A DNA stretch of 64,000 nucleotides from Gammaproteobacteria bacterium. GTDB taxonomy: Bacteria > Pseudomonadota > Gammaproteobacteria > Coxiellales > Coxiellaceae. The stretch is taken from positions 1-64,000 of the forward strand of contig JAPLRF010000026.1 of the NCBI GenBank assembly GCA_026399315.1, written 5' to 3'. Position 1 is the stretch's first letter; each line of letters begins with the position of its first letter. Of the stretch, positions 63,935-64,000 are shown in pieces. Below the pieces are notes generated by a model that searched no databases, was not told the DNA's origin, and saw only the letters and a list, made by a program, of their open reading frames with translations. The position numbers and the translations under genes were made by a program.

Positions 63935-64000
63935 ATGATTGTTGAGCCTAAAGTTCGTGGTTTTATTTGTACAACAGCACACCCAGCGGGTTGCTATCGA
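63935..64000 (+). CDS. fabV: Trans-2-enoyl-CoA/ACP reductase FabV (5' fragment)
   Basis: Only the first 22 codons lie in the window: [20 protein letters not shown]. This is the characteristic FabV start, which reads (I/V)xPKxRGFICTT(A/T)HPxGC in this family, so a full gene continues to the right. FabV reduces the enoyl double bond in fatty-acid synthesis and is triclosan-resistant. A TGGAG ribosome site lies at 63924-63928. Confidence 0.85.
   Translation, partial: MIVEPKVRGFICTTAHPAGCYR

Overview
The window reads as a chromosomal segment of a low-G+C gammaproteobacterium of the order Legionellales (Legionella/Coxiella/Aquicella-like). I infer this from the mix of genes: a PPi-dependent phosphofructokinase, PhhA/PhhB phenylalanine hydroxylation, leucine dehydrogenase plus a branched-chain 2-oxoacid dehydrogenase, a DedA-PAP2-LssY fusion, a PmrA/PmrB-like two-component pair, many MFS carriers, a large NAD-glutamate dehydrogenase, and eukaryote-like or effector-like proteins between housekeeping genes. 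The exact genus cannot be fixed from the sequence alone. There is no rRNA, CRISPR array, prophage or complete insertion sequence in the window.

Layout. 1-10,000: two tandem MFS carriers bracketed by related structured repeats, then speA, a chagasin-like inhibitor and PPi-PFK (minus strand), an Ala-tailed unknown, mpl and a secreted small protein, closed by an inverted copy of the first repeat. 10,000-17,100: prpB, lssY-like, lipB-lipA, a TPP riboswitch driving a PQ-loop membrane protein, then dacA-ybeD. 17,100-22,430: ndk-rodZ-hisS-yfgM-der, a conserved gammaproteobacterial order that here lacks rlmN, pilW, ispG and bamB and has a HEPN/MNT toxin-antitoxin pair where bamB is usually found. 22,440-31,000: an ankyrin-like protein with a bipartite nuclear-localisation signature, a divergent peptide deformylase, tRNA-Leu(CAG), phhB-phhA-ung-rlpA, rlmB, unknowns and a thiolase. 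31,000-43,700: pyrD, a secreted glycosidase-like protein, a cleavage-dead S24-type repressor with an operator-like palindrome, a DUF4143 ATPase, the two-component system, the giant glutamate dehydrogenase and a haloalkane-dehalogenase-like hydrolase lacking its nucleophile. 43,800-56,400: a TGT with an altered substrate pocket, a second MNT/HI0074 pair, and the leucine-dehydrogenase/BCKDH operon interrupted by an 856-residue protein with a CX5R phosphatase signature; then an aminotransferase, a glycerophosphodiesterase and an asparaginase. 56,400-64,000: MFS, AI-2E/PerM-type permease, ffs-dnaX-ybaB-like-recR-ybaB, another MFS and the first codons of fabV.

Integration. Amino-acid use is a theme: leucine dehydrogenase plus BCKDH, PhhA, asparaginase, glutamate dehydrogenase and arginine decarboxylase fit an amino-acid-fuelled intracellular lifestyle (inference). 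Several dispersed palindromic repeat families occupy the gaps. One shows compensatory base changes between copies, and others have supplied the ends of coding regions (hisS, lssY). The most promising items for follow-up are the CX5R protein inside the BCKDH operon, the riboswitch-controlled PQ-loop carrier, the ankyrin/NLS protein and the covarying repeat.
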